Source: Pseudomonas sp. IAC-BECa141
GTDB taxonomy: Bacteria > Pseudomonadota > Gammaproteobacteria > Pseudomonadales > Pseudomonadaceae
Length of the DNA stretch: 64,000 nt
Direction: 5' to 3'
Assembly: GCF_020544405.1 (NCBI RefSeq)
Contig: NZ_CP065410.1
Coordinates: forward strand, 3,224,001 to 3,288,000
Below are positions 45,470 to 54,308 of this stretch, in pieces. The notes below the pieces were generated by a model that was given only the letters and a program-made list of their open reading frames with translations, was not told the DNA's origin and searched no databases. Position numbers and translations under genes: made by a program. How positions within the stretch are numbered: the stretch's first letter is position 1; each line of letters opens with the position of its first letter.

Positions 45470-45527
45470 TGGTGCCCGAAGCCGGAATCGAACCGGCACG
45501 CCCTTACGAGCGGGGGATTTTAAGTCC
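45470..45527 (-). other. 3' fragment of tRNA-Leu (TAA), probable attachment site
   Basis: Read on the minus strand, the stretch begins at GGACTTAAAATCC (anticodon arm with TAA), continues through a variable arm and the T-arm GGTTCGATTCC, and ends CACCA at 45470. The 5' half (acceptor and D-arm) is absent: beyond 45528 the sequence is AT-rich and unrelated. A tRNA 3' end beside a broken integrase is the usual scar of a genomic island or prophage that entered at a tRNA-Leu gene. Confidence 0.75.
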
Positions 45528-45529
45528 AT

Positions 45530-45960
45530 AATTTTTTTCTTTTAAATCATGCGCTTAGAAACATGATTTTTCCGCATCGCGCGAATTTCTTATCCGTTCT
45601 AAGACAGTAAAATCAGCACCTCAAAATAAATTGCGGAAAGAAATCGGGCTGTAGAGAGGCCTGGCCGTCACTGAGCGCCGGTTGACTGGATCGCCGATCA
45701 GTTGAGCCATACTCATGGAAAGACGATCAGTCAGCAGACTGAGCGTGGATCAAAGATGACGGACCGGACGTGGTAGATAGGCTACAGATTGCCCGGTTTC
45801 CGAGGTGGCGAGAAAGGGTGCCCACGCGTGGACTAGATGTGGGGCCAATTGAACATAGGTAGGAATTCCACCTATCACTCTTCAAAGGCTGCTATCGGCC
45901 AGAAACGGTCATGTGGCGACTGTAAAAACGTGGATGCTCTATGACTGCTCTTGACTGAAA
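45530..45960. other. Gene-free stretch
   Basis: About 430 bp with no convincing reading frame on either strand. It starts with an AT-rich part (45528-45620) and contains one copy of the dispersed repeat (45887-45913). It is the probable scar where the tRNA-Leu 5' half and the rest of an integrated element were lost. Confidence 0.5.
45887..45913. repeat. Copy of the dispersed inverted-repeat family
   Basis: GCTGCTATCGGCCAGAAACG followed by GTCATG; a degenerate single unit at the left edge of the response-regulator/KaiC cassette. Confidence 0.5.
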
Positions 45961-45984
45961 TAAAAAAGCCCGGATAGGCGGGCT
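45961..45984 (-). terminator. Terminator of the KaiC-like/response-regulator operon
   Basis: AGCCCG/CGGGCT stem with a six-base loop and a six-T run on the minus strand, 56 bp after the response-regulator stop. Confidence 0.78.
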
Positions 45985-46039
45985 CACGCAGTGAGGAAAA
46001 TCTAAGACAAATTGTGTCGATCATCAGCACGACACAAGT

Positions 46040-46402
46040 CTATTCGAGAGAAAGTAGCTTTCTAATTTCGTTAGTAATCGCGTCAATACTGAATGGCTTT
46101 GGCAGCACCGCGTCAAACAGATCCGATCTCTGCATGCCTATATGCGCCTGCGCGCCGCTCATCAAAATAATCGGCAAATCCTTACAGGAAGGAAGGACGC
46201 GGACGGCCGCGGCGAACTCCAGGCCATCCATTACCGGCATCATAAAGTCGGTGATGATCAAATCTGGACGTTCTCTATCAAGTACCTCGAGCCCCTTTTG
46301 GCCATTGCTGGCCGTCACCACCATGAAGCCCTCATCCTCCAGTGCAAAACTGAGAATGTCAGCGATCAGATACTCGTCATCGACGACCAGGATGGTGGTC
46401 AT
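46040..46402 (-). CDS. Single-domain response regulator (CheY-like)
   Basis: A 120-residue receiver domain without output domain. Acid pocket D8/D9, phospho-acceptor D52 (ITDFMMP), S82 in MSG and K102 in LPKPF are present, so it should be phosphorylatable. It starts 23 bp after the KaiC-like ATPase gene and ends before a terminator, so the two form one operon. In archaea and some bacteria KaiC-like proteins are paired with receiver proteins or kinases; the role here is not known. Confidence 0.9.
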   Translation of the reverse strand: MTTILVVDDEYLIADILSFALEDEGFMVVTASNGQKGLEVLDRERPDLIITDFMMPVMDGLEFAAAVRVLPSCKDLPIILMSGAQAHIGMQRSDLFDAVLPKPFSIDAITNEIRKLLSLE

Positions 46403-46425
46403 GTTAATTCAACCCGCACAAAGGC

Positions 46426-47865
46426 TTAAAATATTGAACCAGGCGTTGACTCAGTGGGAACTGAAGGTTCATTTCTTGAAGCCTTCTTCAGGAAAACGTC
46501 TTGATCACAGATGACGACCTCGAATCGCGAGGGGTCGTAAGAGCTGTCTCGTACTTTAAGAATGGAAAGCGTCCTGCTTAGTTCAGAGTGATTCTCAGCG
46601 AATCGCATCAACATCAAATTGTCGACGATGCTATACAGGTCAGAGTTTGGTGCGCTGACCTCGGAGCCGAATAAATCGCGCATTTCCCAGGATGCGAATA
46701 CCGTAACGCCCCTGGATCGAAGCTCGTTCATCAGAGAACTGAAAAAATCAGTTATCCGCGCCGGATTTGTCGTAACGCGAGTCATGCCGCTAAGGCTATC
46801 TATGAACACACGCTTGATGCCCTTTTCTACAACGAGACTCAGCAGACGTGCGCCTAACCCATCCAATAAGCCTTCAGTAGTAGGCTGCCAGGCAATGCTC
46901 AGCGCTCCGCTGTCTTCCATTCCCTTGATATCGATACCAAGGGAAATTCCTTTGAGCCGCAGCCGTTGTGGACTTTCGTAAAAGCCAAAATGTAGGCCCG
47001 GAGCTTCCACTGTCGACTCAGCCAGAAACTTGAGGCCAAGGGTCGTTTTCCCAATCCCGGATGGGCCTATTACAAGAGTCACGCTCGAGCTGTGCAGACC
47101 GCCTCCCAAGATGTCGTCCAGTGATTTAATGCCACTGGCGATACGCGTCATATCCGAACTGTCTGGAGAGGATGGATGGCTGTAAAGGCTTTCGAGTCGC
47201 GGATAAACCACTAGGCCATCTTCGGTGATTTCGCACTCGTGGAGGCCGGTCATTGCTGGACTGCCACGAGTTTTACGAAGCTGAATCCGACGCACTGAGC
47301 GAGTGCCATACAGCTCCTCACCCATCTCAATAACACCATCAACCATGGTGTGCTCAGGACTGCCATCGTCGAGCCGGGAGCTGGTGAGAAATAGCACGGT
47401 GCAGCCAGCGAAAGCTGCATGCCCTTGCAGCTCCGAGATGAACTTCTTGGTGTCGATGGGAGAATCGGCTTTCGAGCGTGCATTGAGCAAACCGTCCACA
47501 ACCATAACTGTGGCTTTCTGACGGCTGATTTCGCGCCGAAGCAGTTTCACCACTTCGTCCAATCCTTCGTTTTCCAGGGTGTCAAACGCGCTGACAAACT
47601 GAATTTCGGCGCCTACTTTAGAAGCGTCGAAAAAACTCAAAGTAGAAAGGAACTGAAAGAGACGGTCGTGTGATTCAGCCAGCAGCGTGGCGACCAGAAC
47701 CCGGCCTCCATTGTTCGCATGATGAAACCCAAGCTGGTTGGCGAGGATCGTTTTCCCAGACCCAGGCCGCCCTTGGATTATGTATGAAGCGCCCGCGACC
47801 AGACCTCCTTTGAGCAGAGCGTCGAGCCCTTCGATTCCACTTTGGAGGCGTTTTAGCTTTTCCAC
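46426..47865 (-). CDS. KaiC-like double RecA-fold ATPase
   Basis: A 479-residue protein with two KaiC/RadA-type domains. CI (about 1-230) has Walker A GRPGSGKT and the Walker-B-like VMVVDGLL; CII (about 238-460) has GPSGIGKTT and VFIDSLSG. The acidic-aromatic starts RLQSGIEGLDALLKGG and RIASGIKSLDDILGGGL are typical of the family. There is no KaiA or KaiB in the window, so a true clock is unlikely; a signalling or stress switch with the adjacent receiver is more likely. The ATG at 47865 follows a purine-rich stretch. Flanked on both sides by the dispersed repeat. Confidence 0.87.
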   Translation of the reverse strand: MEKLKRLQSGIEGLDALLKGGLVAGASYIIQGRPGSGKTILANQLGFHHANNGGRVLVATLLAESHDRLFQFLSTLSFFDASKVGAEIQFVSAFDTLENEGLDEVVKLLRREISRQKATVMVVDGLLNARSKADSPIDTKKFISELQGHAAFAGCTVLFLTSSRLDDGSPEHTMVDGVIEMGEELYGTRSVRRIQLRKTRGSPAMTGLHECEITEDGLVVYPRLESLYSHPSSPDSSDMTRIASGIKSLDDILGGGLHSSSVTLVIGPSGIGKTTLGLKFLAESTVEAPGLHFGFYESPQRLRLKGISLGIDIKGMEDSGALSIAWQPTTEGLLDGLGARLLSLVVEKGIKRVFIDSLSGMTRVTTNPARITDFFSSLMNELRSRGVTVFASWEMRDLFGSEVSAPNSDLYSIVDNLMLMRFAENHSELSRTLSILKVRDSSYDPSRFEVVICDQDVFLKKASRNEPSVPTESTPGSIF

Positions 47866-48005
47866 TATGCGACCCTGATCTGAAAAACAGGCTGTTTAAG
47901 CCGAGTGAATCGAATGCTACCGCCATTTTTGCTTCGTAGCCATTCAGGGCGAGTTGAAATCTGGACCGGTAATGCCGCACTTCGGTCGTATAAGTGGATT
48001 AAGAG

Positions 48006-48129
48006 AGTCCGCTTTTGGACGTTCAAGAGCGGCAGCTAACGGCCAAAAGCGGACGTCGGCAGGCGACCGCTACCGGCCAGAAGCGGACATTCACAATGCG
48101 GTGACTACCGGCCAATTACGAACGTTCAC
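48006..48129. repeat. Cluster of dispersed inverted repeats
   Basis: Three or four units in tandem: GTCCGCTTTTGGACG, GCTAACGGCCAAAAGCGGAC, GCTACCGGCCAGAAGCGGAC, GACTACCGGCCAATTACG. The spacing is irregular (about 35 bp). It fills most of the 330-bp gap between the KaiC-like gene and the nuclease gene. Confidence 0.72.
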
Positions 48130-48194
48130 CGGCGCACAATCAGTACTGGGGAAAAGAGCTTAGCTCTCCTCTAATACATTCAGATCAATGCCAT

Positions 48195-49643
48195 TTACTT
48201 CGACAATTTGCTTGGCCGAGTGATATTCCCTTGCACAACAATAGTGATCACCGATACGTCGGCGGGTGGTTGGGACTTTAGAATTGCGATGCCTTCTCCG
48301 GCAGGCCATGGAGCGGCAGTTTTTGTTCTGCAGTCGAGCACGCAGAGCACAGCAACACGTTTCTCCTTGGATACTGCATAACTCGCGGTTTGCTCAACAT
48401 AGGCTTGGCAGTCCTCTATCACCTTGACTCCAGCTGGTAAGGACTTCAGCTCGATAACGATACCGCGATAGCTGAGGTCTGTGATCCCGCCTGAAGCTTT
48501 GGGATGTTCGTCAAGATCAGAGCCAATTTGAGGGTTGCGCCGAAGCTCCTTGCGAATCGCATCCTGAAACTGCGCCTCTGACCAAACACCATCGAATTCA
48601 GCGTCCTGGATGGCACGCCCCGCCACTCCTCCTAAAACCTTGAGCACCTCAAGCACATCACTAAGTTCGATGCTATTTACTAGACCATTTCGACGCAGAA
48701 AGTCCCGAATGCTCAGAATTTTCTCGTCAACTTTCGGATAGCCAGTGATGGGATTTGACCGGATATCAAGACCTTCGATGAGAAGCGTTCGGTGCCCTAC
48801 GATGGCTACTGGCTGTTCTGAACTGACTGGCTCGAATGCAGCTGAGTACTTGAACTCGTAGGGCCGTGCATTCATCCCTTGCGCAAGCTGCAGGGCAGCG
48901 CGCCCCCGCTGGAAAAGTGTGTACGGTGGTTCGCCCGCAGGTTTGTCGAACACGAACTCTGAGAGGTCGTAGCTGGTACGCAGCTCCGTTGAGATAGGGG
49001 ACAGTCTCAGCGTTAGTGCAGATTCCGGCCAGCGTGATACACGTACTTCTATTTCAAGGTCATGAAGCACTAATGGTGTCAGGTGGTGAATACTTCCAGC
49101 GGCCTGCCCATCAATTTGGAACTTAAGGAAAGCCACCGACAGCTCGGTGGGGAGAGGAGGAGGCGTTTGCTCGTCAACGAACTGGGGCATACTCCGAGCC
49201 CCTTTGGAAAAAGCGCCCACAGGCAAAGGTACCGAAGCGATTGCTACACAGAGGTCTTCGAAATCGGAAAGTGACCCTACGCGCGGGAGAGACTCAGCGG
49301 CTTTAACGAGCGATTGAGCAGCGGACTGCTCGCCATATTCATTCTGCCACATGCGATATCGCTCGAAGGCGCTTCGTAAAAAACGCTCCACTCCGTCACT
49401 GGCAGCGAGCACACCTTCCCTCCATTCAGCAAGACTGGCAACAAGCCGCAGCAGGCCAGCCAAGGCGCTGTAGGTAGTTCCGTTTATCGCTCGTCCATAC
49501 CGAAGTGAAGCTTCGTCCAGCTCTGCACTGATAGCTCTGAGAACCTCTGGCTCGACTGTCTTTCCAGCCCCCAACGACCTCAGTGCTTCAACTGCCCGAA
49601 TCCGGCTGTAGAAAGCTTGGGAGAGAATTACGTCTGCTTGCAT
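48195..49643 (-). CDS. PD-(D/E)XK nuclease-like protein, second gene of an overlapping pair
   Basis: A 482-residue protein. Residues 1-150 are mostly helical; 160-290 form a beta-rich part without a recognised family. At 350-430 is a nuclease-like region with E356 in SEAQFQDAIRKEL, D389 in GGITDLSYRG, E398-x-K400 in IVIELKS and Q413, the order and spacing of PD-(D/E)XK (Mrr/Holliday-type) enzymes. The start at 49643 (MQADVILSQ) fits AAGGAGG about 12 nt upstream; ATG 49655 is the alternative. Its first 56 bp overlap the end of the upstream solenoid gene, so translation is probably coupled. No family name recognised. Likely role inferred: DNA or RNA cutting in defence. Confidence 0.72.
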   Translation of the reverse strand: MQADVILSQAFYSRIRAVEALRSLGAGKTVEPEVLRAISAELDEASLRYGRAINGTTYSALAGLLRLVASLAEWREGVLAASDGVERFLRSAFERYRMWQNEYGEQSAAQSLVKAAESLPRVGSLSDFEDLCVAIASVPLPVGAFSKGARSMPQFVDEQTPPPLPTELSVAFLKFQIDGQAAGSIHHLTPLVLHDLEIEVRVSRWPESALTLRLSPISTELRTSYDLSEFVFDKPAGEPPYTLFQRGRAALQLAQGMNARPYEFKYSAAFEPVSSEQPVAIVGHRTLLIEGLDIRSNPITGYPKVDEKILSIRDFLRRNGLVNSIELSDVLEVLKVLGGVAGRAIQDAEFDGVWSEAQFQDAIRKELRRNPQIGSDLDEHPKASGGITDLSYRGIVIELKSLPAGVKVIEDCQAYVEQTASYAVSKEKRVAVLCVLDCRTKTAAPWPAGEGIAILKSQPPADVSVITIVVQGNITRPSKLSK

Positions 49644-52182
49644 ATTGTTTTTCATCCTCCTTGAGGGTTTCTTCAAGTTGAAGCCATTCCATTTGCAGGG
49701 CTTCCTGGCGGGGGGGATCATTTGCAGCGACGGCAGCCTCAAATTGCACGGCAATCACATGAAGTCTCCGATGCCACTTGAGGCGTCTTTCCGGCGCCGT
49801 ATCTGGAACAGCCTCCCAAGAGGCTTGCATCGCCGAAACAGCTTGGGGCCAAGCACCAACGCGAGACAGTAGCTCCACTACTGCCCCAACCAGCATAAAG
49901 CGTCCAGCTCGTCGCTCAATCAATTCGACTAAGTCGTCGGCCCGCTGCAGAGCTACCGCTTCTGGAATTAGATGCACGAGGCTGCTGGCTTCCTCTTCAC
50001 CGTGCTCGCTCAGTTCTAGATCATCGAGCGTGTGAATCACCAAGTCAGCAAAGTTTGAGGAAGCAGCGAGCGCTTTCCCCATTCGTGAGAGGTCACGGAC
50101 GTGAAGATTGGCAGGTGCTGTCATCAAAAATTTGATGAAGAGACTGCCAAGACCGTACTGAAGCTGTTCAGAGGATGCGAACCGAGATACGTGTAAGCGA
50201 ATGCACCGTATCAGAAAGTTGTGCTCATCCTTTTTGCCATTGTAGTAGGGGATGAGCTGCAACAGAGCCTCCCCAGCACGTCGCTCTAGATGCTCTGGTA
50301 GATCGATGCTGGAAAGAGCGCTTACGGCCGCCTTGTGTACCATTACATACGGATCCAGCAACAACAGTACAAACGCTTCTAGTACAAGCTCAGGGAGATC
50401 GGAAATACGAGCTCTGCCTAGCTCTCCTAAAGCTTCAACTGCAGCTGCACGTTTACGAACTGAGACTCCGACCAGCGATGAATAGAGGGGAGGTAGAACA
50501 ACATTTAGTGTGGAGGGGCTATCGATTAGGCATGGAGTGGCTTTGATAATTGTGGAGCTCAGTCCATCGCTTTGTTCATCGATACTATTGAGAAATTCTA
50601 CGTAAGACATAACGAGCCGTTCACTTCCCTTCGCGGCTTTGGCAGCTATCAGCGCACATAAGTCGCGGAGTTGGTAGAGGGTGGTTACTGAGTTCTGGGC
50701 CTCAAGGTACTCGTTGAAGTTGGCTGCTGGCGTGGTGTTTCGCTCCGCTTCAAAAGCTTCAATGCGAGCATCTAAAACAGCCGCTGTGCCGAGTAAAGCA
50801 TCAATGTTCCGCTTTCCAGCTGCGACGATTTCATCTGGCTCGTTTCTGAACACTTGAACAACGAGGCGCAGAACCTTTTGATTTGTAGACGTTCCTGCGA
50901 GCTTGAGAAGACGCCTCAGCACCACCACATACGCGGCAACGTCAGAGGACGTCATTGCACCTCTAGAGTCCTCAACGAGTCGTATTGAGTGCCGCGAAAG
51001 CTCTTCATATATCTGGGTTAAGCGCTCCTCGCCTTCAGAAGATGCGCTGTCGAAAAACTCAGAGATCAATGCATCGGTGTTTTCAGGCGCAGCAAGGAGG
51101 GCTTCTACGACGATACGCCTTAGGTCGCCGCACACCATTCCAAGCTCTCGATCAGAAGGATCCTTTTCAAATAACAAGTGCGCACGGGCGAGCTTTGAAA
51201 TCGTTGTCCTAGCAAAGCTGGGAAGCAGTCCAGCATCATCTTTGAACAGGACGTGCAAAGCGGCTACACCCAAACGAACTGGATAGGACTGCTTCGAGTC
51301 GAGTAGGCGCTGGATTGCATTGCGGACTAACACCGGCCAAAGTTTGTAAATTTTTTTGAGCGGTTCTGGCTTTGAGATCGGCTCATCTATAGCAAGCTGT
51401 GCTTGAGGAAGCCGGGCAAGAGCTATCAGTGCCGGTACAGCCCTCTCCACCTTCGCTGGTGCCACCATCCCTGGGTACGCCAGGACGATATCCGCGGCGA
51501 CCTCGATAGCATCGTGCTTTGCAAGGCAGTCGAATGCTGTTTCGGAAAGACGAGGCTTGTCTGCACTGACTAGACGTAGAATCGAAAGTGCTTGCTCCTT
51601 AAAATTCATTTTGTCGGAGGTGGCAAGCTCGAAGAAGTACTCAATAATCGGAGCGATGAAGACTTCCGGAGCGAGCTTAGCTGTCTCGACGATGCGGATC
51701 TTCACCTCATCCGATGAGCAGGCATCAAGTGTGTCGAGGTCGTCGAGAAGAGAGCAACAGGCAGCGCTCTGCCCCACTCGGAGAGCAGCCCTCTGCGCAA
51801 CCCTCCCTTGATGGGCCTTTGCAGCTCGGGCTTGAGCTTTCTTTTGGGCCTCCCTTTGTCTTTCTAGAGCCCGATCTCGCTCATCAACTAGCGACACCAA
51901 ACTGGGCATTCGAACGGCCACACGCTTATCGCAATGAGCGCAATTCCGGTCGTAGAAATCAACGGCAATGGGTTCGAGAAACCAACCTGCCATTCCAGAT
52001 GCTGGCGCGTGGTCACAGTGCACGCCAAGCATTCCGAGCGGAAGCCCGGTTACCTGCGCAATCAAACCGACCCCGCCGCGGTTGACGACACGAGCGTGGG
52101 AGCAGTAGTTGTGCACAAGCTTCAGAACTTCATTGTTGCGAAGGCCTGTTCGGATCGCTTCTTCGTACTCGTCTTCGTTCAT
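49588..52182 (-). CDS. Zinc-finger plus alpha-solenoid protein, first gene of the pair
   Basis: An 864-residue protein. Residues 25-85 hold three metal-like pairs, C27xH29, C56xH58 and C81xxC84 (NCAHC), likely one zinc site. A charged coiled coil follows (about 98-135, ERDRALERQREAQKKAQ), then about 140-830 is repetitive helical sequence (HEAT/armadillo-like) with IRIVETAKLAPEVFI, KRAAAVEALGELGRA and VHKAAVSALSSIDL as repeats. Such solenoids bind proteins or nucleic acids and act as sensors in many defence systems. The 3' end overlaps the nuclease gene. No close named family recognised. Slightly AT-richer than core neighbours. Confidence 0.72.
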   Translation of the reverse strand: MNEDEYEEAIRTGLRNNEVLKLVHNYCSHARVVNRGGVGLIAQVTGLPLGMLGVHCDHAPASGMAGWFLEPIAVDFYDRNCAHCDKRVAVRMPSLVSLVDERDRALERQREAQKKAQARAAKAHQGRVAQRAALRVGQSAACCSLLDDLDTLDACSSDEVKIRIVETAKLAPEVFIAPIIEYFFELATSDKMNFKEQALSILRLVSADKPRLSETAFDCLAKHDAIEVAADIVLAYPGMVAPAKVERAVPALIALARLPQAQLAIDEPISKPEPLKKIYKLWPVLVRNAIQRLLDSKQSYPVRLGVAALHVLFKDDAGLLPSFARTTISKLARAHLLFEKDPSDRELGMVCGDLRRIVVEALLAAPENTDALISEFFDSASSEGEERLTQIYEELSRHSIRLVEDSRGAMTSSDVAAYVVVLRRLLKLAGTSTNQKVLRLVVQVFRNEPDEIVAAGKRNIDALLGTAAVLDARIEAFEAERNTTPAANFNEYLEAQNSVTTLYQLRDLCALIAAKAAKGSERLVMSYVEFLNSIDEQSDGLSSTIIKATPCLIDSPSTLNVVLPPLYSSLVGVSVRKRAAAVEALGELGRARISDLPELVLEAFVLLLLDPYVMVHKAAVSALSSIDLPEHLERRAGEALLQLIPYYNGKKDEHNFLIRCIRLHVSRFASSEQLQYGLGSLFIKFLMTAPANLHVRDLSRMGKALAASSNFADLVIHTLDDLELSEHGEEEASSLVHLIPEAVALQRADDLVELIERRAGRFMLVGAVVELLSRVGAWPQAVSAMQASWEAVPDTAPERRLKWHRRLHVIAVQFEAAVAANDPPRQEALQMEWLQLEETLKEDEKQYASRRNSLPSFLQPDSGS

Positions 52183-52509
52183 GTTCAGACGTATCCCACC
52201 TTGGGTGGATGTGTATAGCCAAGTAAATCTGCCACTGCCGCTATCAATAATGCTGGATTTTACCGTGCAGTGTTAGTGGGACAGACTGGGCAGCGTGCGC
52301 CTGTAGTAGGGATGGCAAATTGGCTTAGAGATTGTGCACCAAGGGGCCAGGTTAATATACCTAGCTAACAACATTATATGTTGCGTGCTGACGGCTCTCT
52401 TTCTGTGGTCGGGCCAATTGTTCGAGGCGCTTGAGGATTTCCCACAAAGTCCAAGTTAATTTGCCCTAGGTTTTGTAGGCGCCTCAAAAACCCAAAATCG
52501 AGCCAAGGT

Positions 52510-52576
52510 AAACGTCCGCTTTTGGCCGGTAGCGGCCGCTTGCCAACGTCCGTTTCTGGCCGAAAGCTGACGCTCA
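52510..52576. repeat. Copies of the dispersed inverted repeat
   Basis: Two units: ACGTCCGCTTTTGGCCGGTA with GCGGCC behind it, and ACGTCCGTTTCTGGCCGAAA with GCTGACG. It lies in the 490-bp gap between the solenoid gene and the PAAR gene; the remainder of the gap (52183-52509) is AT-rich and shows no gene. Confidence 0.72.
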
Positions 52577-52672
52577 TCGACATCTGCCTAACCAGAGCAA
52601 TGCCTTGAGCCACTGTTCGGCGCAACTCTGATACAGTCGCCCTTGGAAAAAATCGTAGACAGGAAGTCATAC

Positions 52673-53206
52673 ATGGCAAAGCCAGCTGCACGCTTGACTG
52701 ACCCCACCAGTTGCCCTATGCCTGGGCACGGGCCCAAAGCCATTGCGTCCGGATCTCCCGATGTATTTTTCGACGGCCTCGCAGCTGCGGCGAAAGGCGA
52801 CACTTGCACCTGTGGCAGCGCTTTGGACTCGGCAGTGTCTGCGACGGTGTTCATCAATGGCAAAAATGCCGCGCTGGTGGGAACCACCGGCACACACGGC
52901 GACGTAGTTATTGGTGGCTCGGGAACGGTGATCATCGGCGACTCCCATACTCCTGCACCGTTCACACCTCCACTCCCGCTGCTACTGCAGAAAACTTATG
53001 GGCATACTTTCAGTATCGTTGATAGCGAGACGGGGCAACCTCTAGTCGGAAGAAATTTTACTGCGACTGTAAATGGTCAAAAGATCACAGGTGTCACCGA
53101 TAGCGCTGGGATAGCGAAGATCAAAACTCCAGTCAAAGATGCCAATATTTCCATGAGCATTGATTTCAATTCTCCAGCTCGCACGCTTGACGAACTAATG
53201 GACTGA
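52673..53206 (+). CDS. PAAR-domain protein (type VI secretion spike tip)
   Basis: A 177-residue protein. The PAAR domain spans about 1-95 (MAKPAARLTDPTSC, VFINGKNAALVGTTGTHG, GTVIIGDSHTP), with His/Cys residues for zinc at the tip. The C-terminal 60 residues (TFSIVDSETGQPLVGRNFTA...) look like a small beta-sandwich extension with an Ig- or transthyretin-like pattern, which may link to cargo. AGGAAG lies upstream. It leads a PAAR-amidase-immunity cassette; no other T6SS genes lie in the window, so it must use a machine encoded elsewhere. Confidence 0.88.
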   Translation: MAKPAARLTDPTSCPMPGHGPKAIASGSPDVFFDGLAAAAKGDTCTCGSALDSAVSATVFINGKNAALVGTTGTHGDVVIGGSGTVIIGDSHTPAPFTPPLPLLLQKTYGHTFSIVDSETGQPLVGRNFTATVNGQKITGVTDSAGIAKIKTPVKDANISMSIDFNSPARTLDELMD

Positions 53207-53212
53207 CCCAGA

Positions 53213-53926
53213 ATGGCTGAAAAATTTACTACCGAAGCAAAAGCGGCTGAAGTCAAACCCGGTGCGCCAGTTGCTCCCACGATTATCACGGTCAACGATA
53301 GAGCTGCCACTAGAGAAGCGATCATCAGACTACTCAGCAAAAACAAGTGCGAATTTGTAGAGCGATCATCATGGGGAGCACATAAAGCAAAAGGTGAAAT
53401 GGTGGATGATTGGGACTACTCGATGATCGCCCTTCACCACGCAGGGCGAAGTGTAGGCTGCGGTGCTGGTGCAGGACAAATGCGCGCGATCCAGAGTGAG
53501 CATCAGGCCAAGTTTGATGATATCGGCTATCACTATGGCATCGATTGTACGGGTAAAGTCTTCGAAGGACGTGACATACGATTCAAGGGATCAAGCGTAC
53601 ATAACTACAACACAGGTGTGATTGGTATCGTTTTGCTGGAAAACCTGACTACCGCCGAAGAGGGAGGCGATATAGTCGCTTTTGCTCGCCAAGCCCTCGA
53701 AAGCATCAACGGCAATATGGACCAGAAAATTCCTGCCATACAAATTGATACCCTTCTGACGTTGATTCAGGCCCTGACCAGCGTTTTCAGGGTGACAACG
53801 TTAGGTGGGCACCGTGAATTCCCCATGCAAGCCGGCGAAGGAAAAATATGCCCTGGTAATATTGGCATGGAGCTTGTAAGAAACCTTCGAATTAAAACCA
53901 AACTTTTGCGACCGCCTTCATCATGA
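53213..53926 (+). CDS. Peptidoglycan amidase effector (Amidase_2/PGRP fold)
   Basis: A 237-residue zinc amidase with no signal peptide. Compared with T7 lysozyme, the catalytic/zinc set is complete: H75 in ALHHAG, Tyr in IGYHYGID (Y106/Y108), H200 in GGHREFP, K211 and C213 in KICPGN. It should cut the MurNAc-L-Ala bond. Lacking export signals, it is best explained as cargo of the PAAR protein 6 bp upstream, delivered into a rival periplasm. The next gene overlaps its stop (ATGA) and probably encodes immunity. Confidence 0.88.
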   Translation: MAEKFTTEAKAAEVKPGAPVAPTIITVNDRAATREAIIRLLSKNKCEFVERSSWGAHKAKGEMVDDWDYSMIALHHAGRSVGCGAGAGQMRAIQSEHQAKFDDIGYHYGIDCTGKVFEGRDIRFKGSSVHNYNTGVIGIVLLENLTTAEEGGDIVAFARQALESINGNMDQKIPAIQIDTLLTLIQALTSVFRVTTLGGHREFPMQAGEGKICPGNIGMELVRNLRIKTKLLRPPSS

Positions 53927-54210
53927 AATCGCTGTTAATCATATTATCAACCACGATTATCGCCATACTTTATATAGGCTTTTACGAAAAAATGGAGGAC
54001 GCCTACCCGGAAAAAGTATTCTTTATCAAAAAGAGCCCTACATTTCAGATAGAATTTGAAAATATTTATGCGTACGAATCAGATGACAAAAAATTAAGCG
54101 AGCTAAGTGGGGCGGAGCGAAGCCTGGTTATTAATTATTGCAAGTATCGACTTGGCTTGGATACGAAATTAAACAGTCAAAGCGAGCTTGAAAAATGCAA
54201 GCAAAGGTAA
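53923..54210 (+). CDS. Putative immunity protein to the amidase effector
   Basis: A 95-residue protein with an N-terminal hydrophobic segment (LLIILSTTIIAILYIGF) that would place the rest in the periplasm, where amidase immunity proteins act. The start overlaps the amidase stop by four bases. The codon use is AT-rich (ATTATTAATTATTGC). No family recognised. Function is inferred from place and location signal only. Confidence 0.62.
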   Translation: MKSLLIILSTTIIAILYIGFYEKMEDAYPEKVFFIKKSPTFQIEFENIYAYESDDKKLSELSGAERSLVINYCKYRLGLDTKLNSQSELEKCKQR

Positions 54211-54308
54211 ATAATAAGTCTCACTTTTAAACCCTATAAGTCTCTGAAACGCATCTGGCGACTATTACCGATTATCACGAAGGGGTCGCCTGTTTCGCCG
54301 GAGAAGCA

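Noticed and set aside
45470..45527. Complete tRNA-Leu gene
   Set aside because: The T-arm and CCA end are good, but the acceptor 5' strand and D-arm are absent upstream; only a fragment.
46426..47865. A circadian-clock kaiC
   Set aside because: Double-domain architecture fits, but there is no kaiA/kaiB and the partner is a receiver; called KaiC-like only.
48006..48129. Tandem repeat units as a possible CRISPR array
   Set aside because: Units are degenerate, self-complementary, unevenly spaced and lack uniform spacers; no cas genes nearby.
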